Assembly (NCBI GenBank): GCA_034509735.1
Contig: JACGWO010000010.1
Location: 10,243,193-10,307,192, forward strand
From: Sesamum alatum
Lineage: Eukaryota; Streptophyta; Magnoliopsida; Lamiales; Pedaliaceae
Reading direction: 5' to 3'
DNA: 64,000 nucleotides
The position numbers and the translations under genes are program-made. Below are positions 54,767 through 64,000 of the stretch, in pieces; position 1 is the stretch's first letter; each line of letters starts with the position of its first letter. Under the pieces are notes generated by a model. That model made no database searches. It worked only from the letters and a program-made list of their open reading frames with translations, and was not told the DNA's origin.

Positions 54767-55004
54767 AAAATATTTGTCAAACATTCTACTCAACAAGGAA
54801 CAATTTGAATATCCTAAAAACCAACTCCAAGCTCCAAAGGGAGGATTTTATTAGTCAAGTGTGTAAATTGGAATTCTTACAATCAAGTGATATTTATATC
54901 CATCATGTTCTATATTTATGGTAATGAAAAAAAACATTACAATTTTACCCTTATTTTAACTCTCTTTTTGTGAATGGCATTATTTCTCGAAAGACAAATA
55001 AGTA
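54767..55004. other. unassigned AT-rich segment
   Basis: No coding or repeat identity recognised; it could be the diverged outer end of the copia LTR. Confidence 0.4.
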
Positions 55005-55460
55005 CACTACCCAAAAAAAAAAAAAAAAACAAAACCATTTTGACATCGGGTTTTGGCAACAGATTTCTTAAAAGCTTGATCACAATTTGAATTTTGCGAG
55101 GACTTGGACGTTGCACCGTCACAAGGACGTATTAGAAGATCCCGTCACAAAATAATTGCGACAAAGTAATCCATTGCAATACTTTATAACGTGAAAAAAT
55201 AATGGTGGCAACACTATAATTTCAATAGACAAGGGTATTTATAAATGTGGAAGGGTTTCATGACGAGTAATTGTTTGGGTGGGATAATTTTGGGATAGAT
55301 GGTAGTTGCAAAAGGACGACATTTGTGTGATACCTTCCGATGGCTATTGGCTATCGTAGACCATTGTAAAATTATGCGTGTGGTTTTTGTTTGTTTGCAA
55401 CAGTCTTTTCCATCCCAAAATTTTGCGACAAGTGTTTCGCAGTGGCCTTCCCTTTTGCAA
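55005..55460 (+). mobile_element. possible truncated CACTA-like 5' end of another family
   Basis: Begins cactacccaaaaaa with a long A run, followed by short repeats around 'ttgcgac', 'cgtcacaa' and 'ttgcaa', the layout of a CACTA end with subterminal repeats distinct from the GGAACGG family. No matching right end is seen. Confidence 0.4.
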
Positions 55461-56254
55461 TGGTCTCGAATATAGATATTGAGGCCCAAAAATACACACG
55501 GCCCAAGATAGAACCAACTCGAGAAATGACCGAAAGGGATTCAAGGTCGTACGCAACCCAAGATGAAAAAAACCTTAGCCACCAGACACTTAGGAGGAGT
55601 CCATTAGGCGAGAAAGATTAAGGAGGCCCAGGAGAACTCGTGGGAGGCCTAGGAAGGATGTTGTTGTGGCAGTTACATCTACACCTAAAGATTCTTGCTC
55701 ACATGTGGCCTAGCCCAATGCGGACAACTCGTAAAAGTGACACTTTACCTCCACGAAGGATATCCAATGATCTAGGAAGACGTTGGACCTATACCATTTA
55801 TCCCCTAGGAATTCGGAAAAGCTCATCTTAAGAAGGAGTCTTATTGACTTAAAGGATAAGTCCCTAACAGTCGCAAGTCCAAGCTGGAGGACTCCCTTGT
55901 ACAATTGGGTCTTATCCCCTAGCAACTGCCCTCTAGAGTCCCAAGAGGACCAAACTCTCTCAGCTGGACAGGGGGTGGGGGCTATAAAAAGGGACCCTCT
56001 CCCTCCAGTAAAGGGTAATATTTTATTGATCACTCACACGCACAAAATACTATTACTTCAAGCACTCTCACACTGAATTGTCATCTCATGTTACGCTTTT
56101 ACAAATTTAATTCTTATTTTCACTATTATTTACTGACTTGAGCGTCAGAGTGCTAACATATTTTTTGCAGGTCTCTTTTTCAAGGCTTGTGAAAAGCTAG
56201 ACCCAAAGACCTCCAATTGAATGTGTCCATATGAGCAACTTTTTGCTCGCATCA
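55461..56254 (+). mobile_element. Ty3/gypsy LTR (Tat/Athila-like), left end uncertain
   Basis: Ends atca two bases before a tRNA-Asp-type primer site. A TATA box (tataaaaa, 55983-55990) and a transcribed leader with CT-rich and 'cactctcacactgaa' sequence fit an LTR. No second LTR is present, so the left boundary is a guess. Confidence 0.6.
55983..55990 (+). promoter_or_regulatory. TATA box of the gypsy LTR
   Basis: tataaaaa in gggggctataaaaaggg, about 270 bp before the primer-binding site. Confidence 0.6.
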
Positions 56255-56256
56255 AG

Positions 56257-56274
56257 TGGCGCTGTTGTGGGAAC
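56257..56274 (+). other. primer-binding site, tRNA-Asp type
   Basis: tggcgctgttgtgggaac resembles the tggcgccgttgccgggga site used by Tat/Athila gypsy elements, with a few changes. Confidence 0.65.
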
Positions 56275-56296
56275 ACAAAGCTAAGACGTGAGATTG

Positions 56297-56870
56297 ATGG
56301 AAGCACCAAACAACAAAATAGAGAAACAAAAGGCTATTGACTCTCAGAATGGAAACACCCAGGCCTTTCAGGTGGTACCGGGGGCTCCCCTGGCCCTTGC
56401 TGGTTGTGGAGTCGGAGGCTCGTCTAGTTCTACAGAACTTGCGGATCCAACTTGCAACAGCACTTCCTAGACACTTCCTCTGGAAGGCTATCCTTGGGGC
56501 TACTAGAGACGATGTAGCAAATGATTGTAGCAACAGTGCGCTCAAAAATGACGGTCGTACCACAAGTGCCCCACGTGGCCCCCCTGGCTGTAGAAGGCTC
56601 CATTGTAGGAGAAGCCCTAGCTAACTTGCAACCCTCTCAGGGAGAAGAGGCTAGGCTACCCTCTAAGCCACATGAGGACGTCCCAAATCAATGGATAGAT
56701 TGCTTGGAGCACCTATAGAAAGGGCTTCAAGACGTGCAACACTGAATCCTAGGGTCCCACTGAAGGAACAGAGAGGCATCCCTTTCAGTGAAGAGGTCAT
56801 GACGGACGAGCTCCCTCCTAATTGTCAAACTCTGACCATAGCGGAGTATGATGAGATCACATTGTTATAA
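56297..56870 (+). pseudogene. gypsy gag N-terminal fragment
   Basis: The ATG at 56297 opens MEAPNNKIEKQKAIDSQNG; the frame stops at 56468-56470, and coding-like text continues in other frames to about 56870. No capsid or zinc-knuckle motif remains. Assignment rests on position after the primer site rather than on sequence similarity. Confidence 0.4.
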
Positions 56871-56889
56871 CAGGTGGCCAGAAAGCCAA

Positions 56890-57670
56890 TTGAGTTAGTA
56901 GTTTTGGGAACTATTTAACAATCTTTATTAATGTAATATTGATGTGATGAATATAATAAGTGTTCATCTTTGACACCATATGTTTGTTATGTTTACTGAC
57001 TACGTTAAACTGCTTGAACGTCACAACAAATGCCCACAATCCAATTAGATAACCCACGTAGTTGGGTTGCGCATTGGATGATAGCTATGAAGCTAACTTT
57101 TGGGTTGTTCTGGGACGTTCCAAGTCGAGGACCTCGAGACAGGGCATTGAGAGTCCTACTGAGACTTGCACTAAGTATTGAATTCATTAGATGAGTGTCG
57201 TGTTTCATCGGCGACAAACATTGAACGTCTATGCAATTTTAGGTGGGGTGGTTGACTAGGTTGTCAAGCCGACTGAACTGACACGAGGGGAATCGTCGTA
57301 TGGAAGTCTTGGAGACTTGATCGGTATGACTGAAATTTTCGGGCTCCGCTAGTATGGGATTAGTCCTCAAACTTGAGGAACCATGACATTCACATGCATA
57401 TGATGGTTATATCTTGGGTATGGTGAAAGATGACCATGTCTTTGATGTGGTCATTATAAGCCTTATCTAGTGCAGTCGGAATATGTAGTGAGGACAATGG
57501 GTTTCAAGAGAGAATCCATCCCTTGTCGGTATGTGACAGATATGTCTCTTATGTGCTCTAAGAGGGTTTAACTTCTTCAAGTCTACGGTCGTAGCAATTG
57601 ATCGAATAAGGAAAAATTTCCTATGTCGACCAATAGAGTAAACACATATCAAGTATTACATATAGTTGCC
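56890..57670 (+). repeat. LTR fragment related to the solo LTR at 7665-9660
   Basis: Matches the left half of that LTR in order: 'cctactgagacttgcactaag' near 57150 against 7970, 'cgtcgtatggaagtcttggagacttga' against 8090, 'acttgaggaac' against 8170, 'tcttgggtatggtgaaagatg' against 8211 and 'aagccttatctagtgcag' against 8250. It is diverged and lacks both ends. Confidence 0.7.
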
Positions 57671-57754
57671 TAGTCCAGGATGGAAAACGAGAGAGAAGAG
57701 AAAAATAATTAATTTTATGTGTGCGTTTGAGAAGAGAGAGAAAAAACAATTACT

Positions 57755-57964
57755 TTTTGAGTGTGTGTGTGAGAGGGAGAGATAAGAGAAAATTAAATAC
57801 ATGTATTTAAAAATTAAATTTACTCTTATTTTATTTAAGTTTATTATTAACTAAAATAAAAATAATATATTAGTATTTGTGATGCATGAATATATAATTG
57901 TTCTTATCAATATAACAAATATTGTACAAAATTTAAAATTTTAATTTAATTTGAGTAAAATATT
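57755..57964 (+). repeat. left arm of a ~210-bp inverted repeat
   Basis: Pairs with 59172-59388 on the opposite strand, for example atgcatgaatatataattgt (57883 region) against acgattatatattcatgcat (59245 region), and aaatacatgtatttaaaaat against atttttaaatacatgtaatt. The arms are about 1.2 kb apart. Confidence 0.8.
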
Positions 57965-58127
57965 GAAAGTTTAATTTTTAATTTAATTTAATTTAAGTTT
58001 AATTTTTAATTTAATTTAATTTGAGTACAAAATTAAAATTTTAATTTTAATTGTATAAAATTTGAGTAATTTTATAAAATTACAATTTAATTGTTCTTAT
58101 CAATAGAATAAATATTATACAAAATTG

Positions 58128-58168
58128 TATATTATATGCACGCAGGAATAGCGTGCCATGACGACTAA
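58128..58168 (+). mobile_element. Helitron 3' terminus
   Basis: The hairpin gcacg...gcgtgc followed by catgacgaCTAA and T is the same terminal architecture as the Helitron at 33803-34103 (ttatatgcacg...gcgtgcca). The matching 5' end was not located. Confidence 0.55.
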
Positions 58169-58717
58169 TATTAAAAAATTAAAAGAGTTTTTAGTTGTAC
58201 AGTCATTTTGATTTTATTAGTCCATATTTATATAATTACGACATATAAATATGGATTAAATATAGTTACCACCCCTAAAGTATGCATCCTACATTAATTA
58301 CCCCCTAAAGTATTAAAACCTTCAAAAAAAAAACTCCTGACCTTCTAACACCTTTAATTTTGAAGTTCAAAAAGTCCGTTTTACCCTTACTAAAAATTGA
58401 TTTATGAAAAAAAAATTAAAGAAATTTTTAAATTGCCAAAACCACTCTCTTTATAAGTTTTATCCAATTTTATTTTCACTTGTTCATCAAGCTCTTTTTA
58501 TTTTTAAAGTAATTGTATTTAACCCTATAAATATAAATATATATTAATTATATTTTAATATTTCAAAATCTATTTAAATTACATATATATAAATATATAT
58601 TAATCGTATTTTAATATTTCAAAATCTATTTAAATTAATTGTATAACACTCCTCTCTTTCCCTCTTTAAGATTTAATTATTATTTTTATATATTATCACA
58701 AATGGAAGTCAAAGACC

Positions 58718-58744
58718 GAGAGTTCGACTTGAAGTCGAACTCTC
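58718..58744. repeat. perfect palindrome, gagttcgactt family
   Basis: gagagttcgactt-g-aagtcgaactctc: 13-bp arms, one base between. First of five related palindromes around the PMD gene. Confidence 0.9.
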
Positions 58745-58772
58745 TGTCCTCGACTTCTATTTTCAATAGGAG

Positions 58773-58823
58773 TGGGGCTGGGGGTGGGAGTGGGCGGTGG
58801 GGTGGAGTGGGGTGGGGGGAGGG
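58773..58823 (+). other. G-rich tract with quadruplex pattern
   Basis: Seven or more runs of 3-6 G separated by one to four bases (ggggctgggggtgggagtggg...) in a strongly AT-rich setting, next to the palindrome at 58718. A C-rich counterpart is at 62592-62617. Confidence 0.8.
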
Positions 58824-58910
58824 TACTTTATTTAATGGAGAGAGAGAGAGAGTATTTACTTAAAAAAATAGAATTAATATTAGGGGTGATCAATATAATA
58901 CTTTTTTCCA

Positions 58911-59143
58911 GGGTTTAATGTAATTTACTCATCTTGTGATATTGTAAAATGAGCAAATTATCCTCCTATAAAGAAAAAATAGCAATTTATCCCCTGTGTT
59001 TTTTAAAATGAAGCAATTTACCTCCCTAGGCGGTAAATTACTTTATTTTAGAAAAGACAAGGGTGTAAATTGCTATTTATTTTTTCGTAGGGGGATAATT
59101 TGCACATTTGCTATATCACAAGAGAATTTCTTGCATTTTTTCC
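58911..59143. mobile_element. foldback MITE, same family as the one in the LINE
   Basis: Shares with 43413-43674 the ends gggtttaatg...ttgtgatattg and ...cacatttgctatatcaca...ttgcatttttt, plus internal 'agcaatttac' and 'gtaaattgct' blocks. It lies between the arms of the 57755/59172 inverted repeat. Target duplication not clear. Confidence 0.75.
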
Positions 59144-59171
59144 ATTTTTTCTAATGCATTAATTATCAAAA

Positions 59172-59388
59172 TAATATTTTGCTCAAATTAAATGAAAAAT
59201 TAAAACTTTAAACAATATTTGTTATATTGATAAGAACGATTATATATTCATGCATCATAAATACTAATATGTTATTTTTATTTCAATTAATGATAAACTT
59301 AAATAAAATAGGAGTATATTTAATTTTTAAATACATGTAATTGTATAAAATTAATTTTCTCTTTCTCTCTCACACACACAAAAGGTGA
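59172..59388 (-). repeat. right arm of the ~210-bp inverted repeat
   Basis: Complement of 57755-57964; ends in a CT/CA-rich stretch that pairs with the gtgtgtgtgagagg stretch of the left arm. Confidence 0.8.
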
Positions 59389-59501
59389 TATCATTTCTCT
59401 CTGTATCTCCAACACTCACCTACTGACAGCCTCCCCCTCCCCCCATTTCCCTCCCTTCCACCGTCCCCCATTTACCAAAATTTTTTTTTTTTATAAATCA
59501 C

Positions 59502-59527
59502 GAAGTCGAGAGTTCGACTTCGACTTC
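59502..59527. repeat. palindrome of the gagttcgactt family
   Basis: gaagtcgagagttcgacttc followed by gacttc; an imperfect member about 370 bp upstream of the PMD start codon. Confidence 0.75.
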
Positions 59528-59581
59528 TATATATATTTTTTATTTTTATTTTTTATTATTATTTTTAAAAAAAAAAAATGA

Positions 59582-59724
59582 GTCACGGGCTAGCAAGCCC
59601 GTGACCTATGCTGCAGCCTTGCTGCGCAGGCCTTGCTCAGCAAGACTGCTGCCTTGCTGCAGCAAGGTGCAAAGCTGCTGCAGCTGCTCTGGGTCACGGG
59701 TTTTTTTTAAAAAACCTGTGACCC
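59582..59724 (+). other. three short hairpins upstream of the PMD gene
   Basis: gtcacgggct/agcccgtgac (59582-59605), ccttgctg/cagcaagg (about 59652-59667) and gggtcacgggttt/aaacctgtgaccc (59691-59724, one mismatch). This GC-rich island of about 140 bp contains many gctgc and cttgct repeats and stands just before the TATA box. Confidence 0.75.
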
Positions 59725-59745
59725 ATGACCCCTCTTTAATGTGGC

Positions 59746-59753
59746 TATATAAA
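59746..59753 (+). promoter_or_regulatory. TATA box of the PMD gene
   Basis: tatataaa, 143 bp before the ATG at 59896; a transcript start about 30 bp further would leave a 5' UTR of about 110 bp. Confidence 0.65.
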
Positions 59754-59895
59754 GGTGAGGATCCCTTCAATGTGTAACATACTTTTATACCAAACGATAC
59801 CTCCTATATTTCTTCCAAGAGTTTGAATTTACACTGAAGTTATTGTAATTTTTCAAACTTTTTCACTCTACACCAAACGTTAGCTATTGTAAAAT

Positions 59896-62198
59896 ATGGA
59901 CAGAAGACAAGTGTATGGTCCACGCGATGAAACCGTGTTGTCATCACAAAGGCAACACAGGTCTGATGAGGTGATTGATGGCGATTTAGATGAACCTTTA
60001 AAAGCACGACGTGCGGATGGTGCATTTTGGACACACTTCCAAGAGCATGCCCCACATCACAGGGTGTTGGCAGTACTACACGAAATGGGGTTTTATGGTG
60101 TGTACCGATGCGGCAGAATTGTGTATGATGCGCATCTTATCACATCACTGGTTGAGAGGTGGCGCCTCGAAACACACACGTTTCACTTCACCGTAGAGGA
60201 AGCGACAATAACCCTACAAGAAGTCCAAATAATTTGGGGACTCCCAATAGACGGACTTGCCGTCACCGGAGTGGATCGAGAGAGATCTACTACCGAATGG
60301 CAGGAATATTGTGCTCCTTATTTGGGCTTTCAGCCATACGAAGGGGAACTTAGGGGTTCGCGGGTGTCCATAAACGCAATTTTGCGTCACATTACACCAA
60401 TCAGAATTGATGATAACACGCCGTTCCCCAATGTCGTACAATACACACGTTGTATGGCATTAATTCTTTTCGGTGGGGTGATGTTCCCTGACTCATCCGG
60501 GCATTTGATATCATTACTATATGTCCAGAAATTAGAGGATATCGGTGCTACCCGAAACTATAGCTGGGGCAGTGATGTGCTCGCATTCTTGTACCACGAA
60601 TTATGTAATGCCAGCACCAAAGGCAAAGCCCAAATTGGTGGCCCGTTGCAATTACTGCAGGTAACATTAAATATTTTATATTTGTCATTAACTAACTTAT
60701 TGCAGTATTTTATTTTTGAAACAAGCTTATTATTTTACAGATTTGGGCTTGGTCACGTATCACACCAATAACACCCGGTCTTGGTGATGAACGTGTAACG
60801 ATGGGGCTAATACAAACTTATAATAATCAGCTCCTTCCAATACCACCGTACGGTGCAACGTGGAACAAAAAACATAACTTCACCCGCACTGTACCGTGGA
60901 CTGTCCGGGTATTTAGAGATATGCTAGATAGCATGACGGCTGATCAGGTAAACAAGACTCATCGTTATGCATATTTATTTATGAATATTAATTACCCACT
61001 AATTTAACATATTTGCTTTTATTTCAGTTTCTATGGCAGCCGTACGACATGAATTTGGAGAACATTCTAGCCCACTCAGATGAGTTCAACCCCCAGTTGT
61101 GGACATCAATATGCCCCCTAATCTTTTATGCCATTGTGGAAATGCATCATCCCGAACGGGTACTTCGTCAATTCGGAATGAGGCAAGACATTCCACAAGG
61201 TACAGACAGTCGGGAAATGAGCCTCCATAACATTTCCCGTAGAGCACGTGGGGGCACAGACTGGGAGACTCATCACGCGATATACATTAGTAGATGGGGT
61301 AGACGAGATGAAACGATTGTGCGCCGACCACCCATTTCCAACGGAAGAGATACAGAAAATGGATATTGGAATTGGTACGGTAGAATAACTCGTCCATTCG
61401 TCTCATCATCTACTGATAGACGTGTAGAGAGTGGCTATCAACCTGGACATGCACCAACAATACAACATGTGGTATGTTGTGCAATAAAACTTGATTCATG
61501 TTACACCCATTTTCTCTTAGATTTAAATTCATTATTTTAAAATTAGTGCAGGAACAATATGTAGAGGCCCTTTATCTAAGTGTTCAACCTCCACCAACCA
61601 ATTTCGAAGAGGCTTTGCAAATGCATCAGCGGTTTATCATCGGAATGATTGAACTTCGTGAAATGCTTTCTCGTTTTCCGAGAGATAATCAGCCGAACAA
61701 CAAGCAGCGCCACATGATAATGCTCCGTCTACGTCCCACAGACAAAGGAGAAGCAGTAGTAGAATGTCTACAAGTTCACTTAGAGGTGATGATACTATTG
61801 GGGCAGATATAGCTGGTCCATCCACTGTTCATACACCTCTAAATGTATATCAAGATTGCTACGTGCCTCAACCGCCCCAACAAAGTGATTGGTTTGATTC
61901 AGCTCCATACATGCCAAGCCAATAACAACCTTATTATGGACAATTTGATCTTGACCTTGGCATTGGCACGAGTCAAACATATGCACCAGAATATAACATC
62001 TCACCAATTTTATTTCCAGCATTTGGTGCATATCGTGATTATGGAGAATCTAGTTCTGCAACACCATCAAGTCAGTTGCATATGAATGCAAATGATGATA
62101 ATATTGAAGATGAACCAATACAAAATATGGGTGAAGAAATAAGAAGACCTCGGCGCCAACGGCACCAACGCACTTGTGGGACGGGAGGTCATTTTTAA
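59896..62198 (+). pseudogene. plant mobile domain (PMD, MAIN-like) gene, lightly broken
   Basis: Four exons with consensus borders, all phase 0: 59896-60660 (ends CAG|gtaac), 60741-60947 (ttacag to CAG|gta), 61028-61471 (tttcag to GTG|gtatg) and from 61552 (gtgcag). Exon 1 carries HHRVLAVLHEMGFYGVYRCG, LVERWRLETHTFHFTVEEAT and EVQIIWGLPIDGLAVTG; exon 2 opens IWAWSRITP; exon 3 opens FLWQPYD. These are the landmarks of the PMD (aminotransferase-like, plant mobile domain) family, which includes the cellular MAIN/MAIL1 proteins and many transposon-carried copies. As written the protein stops at 61812 after about 558 residues. A better tail (SAEQQAAPHDNAPSTSHRQR, continuing to GTGGHF and TAA at 62196-62198) lies in the next frame, implying a one-base loss near 61692, and holds one TAA at 61923-61925 where CAA is expected. 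I cannot tell a cellular gene from a transposon passenger. Confidence 0.85.
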
Positions 62199-62304
62199 GA
62201 ATTGTAATTATTATAATTAATTTTTTAAATTTTATTTTTTGATTTAAATATAATTTTTTTGATGTAATTATATTTTTTGTGTTATATATATTTTTTGTTG
62301 TACA

Positions 62305-62318
62305 TAGTAGTAGTAGTA

Positions 62319-62399
<81 letters not shown>

Positions 62400-62415
62400 A
62401 ATAAAATAAAATAAA
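62305..62415 (+). repeat. (AGT)n/(AAT)n microsatellite
   Basis: agtagtagtagt followed by long taa/aat repeats and taaaa variants, right after the PMD gene. The Leu/Ile-rich minus-strand frame across it is a repeat product. Confidence 0.95.
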
Positions 62416-62420
62416 ATATG

Positions 62421-62446
62421 GAAGTCGAACTCTTTGAGTTCGACTT
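62421..62446. repeat. palindrome of the gagttcgactt family
   Basis: aagtcgaactc-ttt-gagttcgactt: 11-bp perfect arms with a 3-base spacer. Confidence 0.9.
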
Positions 62447-62480
62447 GTCGTGATTTAAAAAAAGAAAAAAAAATTTGGTA

Positions 62481-62505
62481 AAGTGGAACTCAGAGAGTTC
62501 GACTT
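62481..62505. repeat. palindrome of the gagttcgactt family, one mismatch
   Basis: aagtggaactc-aga-gagttcgactt. Confidence 0.85.
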
Positions 62506-62591
62506 TTATCATTCATGTTATATGTATTATATTTTATTTATTTTTGTTATTTTAAATTTTTTAATATTAAATAAATAAATAAGCCCACCGT

Positions 62592-62617
62592 CCCCCCCCT
62601 CCCCCAACCCACCCCCA
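62592..62617 (-). other. C-rich tract (quadruplex pattern on the minus strand)
   Basis: ccccccctcccccaacccac-type runs about 14 bp before the large hairpin at 62631; mirrors the G-rich tract at 58773-58823. Confidence 0.7.
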
Positions 62618-62630
62618 CAAAGTTGAGTTG

Positions 62631-62696
62631 AAGTCGAACTCTTTAAGTTCGACTTCAGAATTTTTATTCTGAAGTCGAACTTAAAGAGTTCGACTT
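62631..62696. repeat. 66-bp perfect hairpin: 31-bp arms, 4-base loop
   Basis: The arm 62631-62661 (aagtcgaactctttaagttc, then gacttcagaat) pairs base for base with 62666-62696; loop tttt. Each arm is itself a near-palindrome of the gagttcgactt family, so the structure is a palindrome of palindromes. Confidence 0.95.
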
Positions 62697-62719
62697 TTAT
62701 TGTTATTATTAATAGTATT

Positions 62720-64000
62720 ATTTTAATATTATTTTTGTTAATTTTATTTTATTTTATATTATTTTATTAAATAAGCCCAAATAACTGTGGGAGTGATTGA
62801 ATTAATTTAGAATTAATTCTGAAAGAACTGAATTAATTTAATTGGGTTAAATTAATTCATGGTGAATATAAATGATTGGTCATTCATTTGGGATAATACA
62901 TGGATGGATGACCCAATATTTAATTAATTGAATTATTACATTTGGGCTTAGCCATTTTAAATTAATTGGATTATTTTAAATAAGGCTTGGAGTAATTAAT
63001 TAGTTGGACTAATTAACTAATAGTTGGGTTTGTCTAATTAATAAATTGAATTTATTCGTTAGTGGAGATGGGCTTGAATTAATTAATTGATTGGACTAAT
63101 TAATTGTTATTTAAGCTTGAGTATGATTTAATTGGATTAAATAATTGGGCGGATTAAAATTAAATGATTTTGGGGATGTAAATAATAAGGGCATTTTCAT
63201 CCTAAAAATTTTGGTCCATGTCATAAATGAATTTTTTGTTACCTTTCATATTTTAAATGGGTGAAAAGTGCATTTAACCCCTATCTTTTCCTGATAAAAA
63301 TAACTAATATCCAAACACATTCCCGTTCTTTTGTTTTTTAAGAGAACCTATCATAAAACATACAAATCCATAAATAATTTTATTTCTCACACATCAATAA
63401 AAAACAAAAATCAACTTGAAAATACTAAAATTTTAAATTAAGAATGAAAACAAAATTAAAAAAAAAAGCCTAAAAGTTTATATATTTCCTTATTGCTATT
63501 TTTAACATTTATGGCGAGCAGTAAGTACATCCATATATAATAATTCTTTGTCTTTTTGTTATAGAAAATTCCAATTAATAAATAAATATTATTTGTGGAT
63601 ACCCCACCAACAAGTGGAAATAAGTGGGACGATGAGAATATAAATTAAAGTACAAGGTATCAAGCAATAATTATCTCTCGGTTTTAAATGAATTATGTAT
63701 TCAGCTGATTAAGTTACACGTTAAACACTGTGGGACACCTCCATAACAACTGTTGAGTTGGCTTTGTCCCATCTTTCCAGAAACATATATATACATTCAC
63801 GAGCTCTGGTTTTGCTTGTGTTTCATAACAATAATAATTTATTTCGGTTCAATTGTAAATTTATTTTATGAAATGTTGAAGTAGTAGTATAAAGAATTAA
63901 AAGATTTAAAGTTTAAATTGAGATGATGTAATGGGTAAATTACAGCTTTTTCTATTGAGATTTGGTATAATTACAAAGTCGTTTGCTGAATTTTTTGTTT
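62720..64000. other. AT-rich end of window, no gene recognised
   Basis: 62780-63180 consists of 'attaattgg' and 'ttaattaa'-rich repeats like those inside the LTRs at 240-530 and 8690-8960, so it may be LTR-derived. A TATA-like stretch (atatatatac, about 63786) with a CT-poor leader at 63700-63840 could be a promoter for a gene beyond the window, but nothing confirms it. Confidence 0.35.

Noticed and set aside
62282..62512. Leu/Ile-rich minus-strand frame resembling a membrane segment
   Set aside because: Translation of the (AAT)n microsatellite.
58718..62696. Palindrome series considered as a CRISPR-like array
   Set aside because: Spacing is irregular, units are in a plant nuclear context, and there are no uniform spacers or cas genes.
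63700..64000. Possible promoter at the right edge
   Set aside because: A single TATA-like stretch without a coding region in the window is too little evidence to call a promoter.

Overview
The window is nuclear DNA from a flowering plant, almost certainly a eudicot and possibly an asterid (that placement is an inference). It is AT-rich, its genes have GT-AG introns, and it is dominated by nested plant transposable elements: Ty1/copia, Ty3/gypsy, non-autonomous LTR elements, L1 LINE, En/Spm CACTA, hAT and Mutator-type MITEs, and Helitrons. I see no operons, rRNA, tRNA or CRISPR arrays.

Only two ordinary host genes are well supported. One is a small, intact CENP-V/GFA-domain protein at 26918-27343 (+), apparently with an intron in its 5' UTR. 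The other is the mitochondrial complex I 75 kDa subunit (NDUFS1) on the minus strand, 35575 down to 28835, in five exons. NDUFS1 exons 3-5 are clean, but exons 1-2 carry about ten single-base indels, so the gene is either freshly broken or, more likely, badly assembled there. A third gene, at 59896-62198 (+), is a plant mobile domain (PMD, MAIN-like) gene with four exons, a TATA box, one frameshift and one nonsense codon. It is surrounded by a repeated palindrome family and G-rich tracts.

Layout. 1-10.9 kb: a copia element (3' part of an LTR, primer-binding site, long CpG-rich leader, broken gag) disrupted by a minus-strand non-autonomous LTR element (1862-6518) and by a solo LTR (7665-9660). 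10.9-14.5 kb: the 5' half of a minus-strand copia element joined tail-on to that gag. 14.6-24.2 kb: a 9.6-kb CACTA transposon with degenerate tnpA-like and tnpD genes. 24.2-28.8 kb: Helitron end fragments and the CENP-V gene with a MITE in its leader intron. 28.8-35.6 kb: NDUFS1 with a short Helitron in intron 1. 35.7-39.1 kb: a chain of foldback MITEs and Helitron fragments upstream of NDUFS1. 39.2-45.3 kb: a decayed L1 LINE carrying a Mutator-type MITE. 45.5-54.8 kb: a minus-strand copia element with both LTRs, an RT deletion, a hAT MITE in one LTR and a second, deletion-derivative CACTA in its leader. 55-57.7 kb: a CACTA-like start, a gypsy LTR with tRNA-Asp-type primer site, and an LTR fragment. 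57.7-62.7 kb: inverted repeats, MITE, Helitron end and the PMD gene. 62.7-64 kb: AT-rich sequence without a recognisable gene.

The insertions give a relative order: copia before CACTA2, LINE before its MITE, and copia leader before the two LTR insertions. Domain calls come from reading the translations against remembered family features; no search was run.
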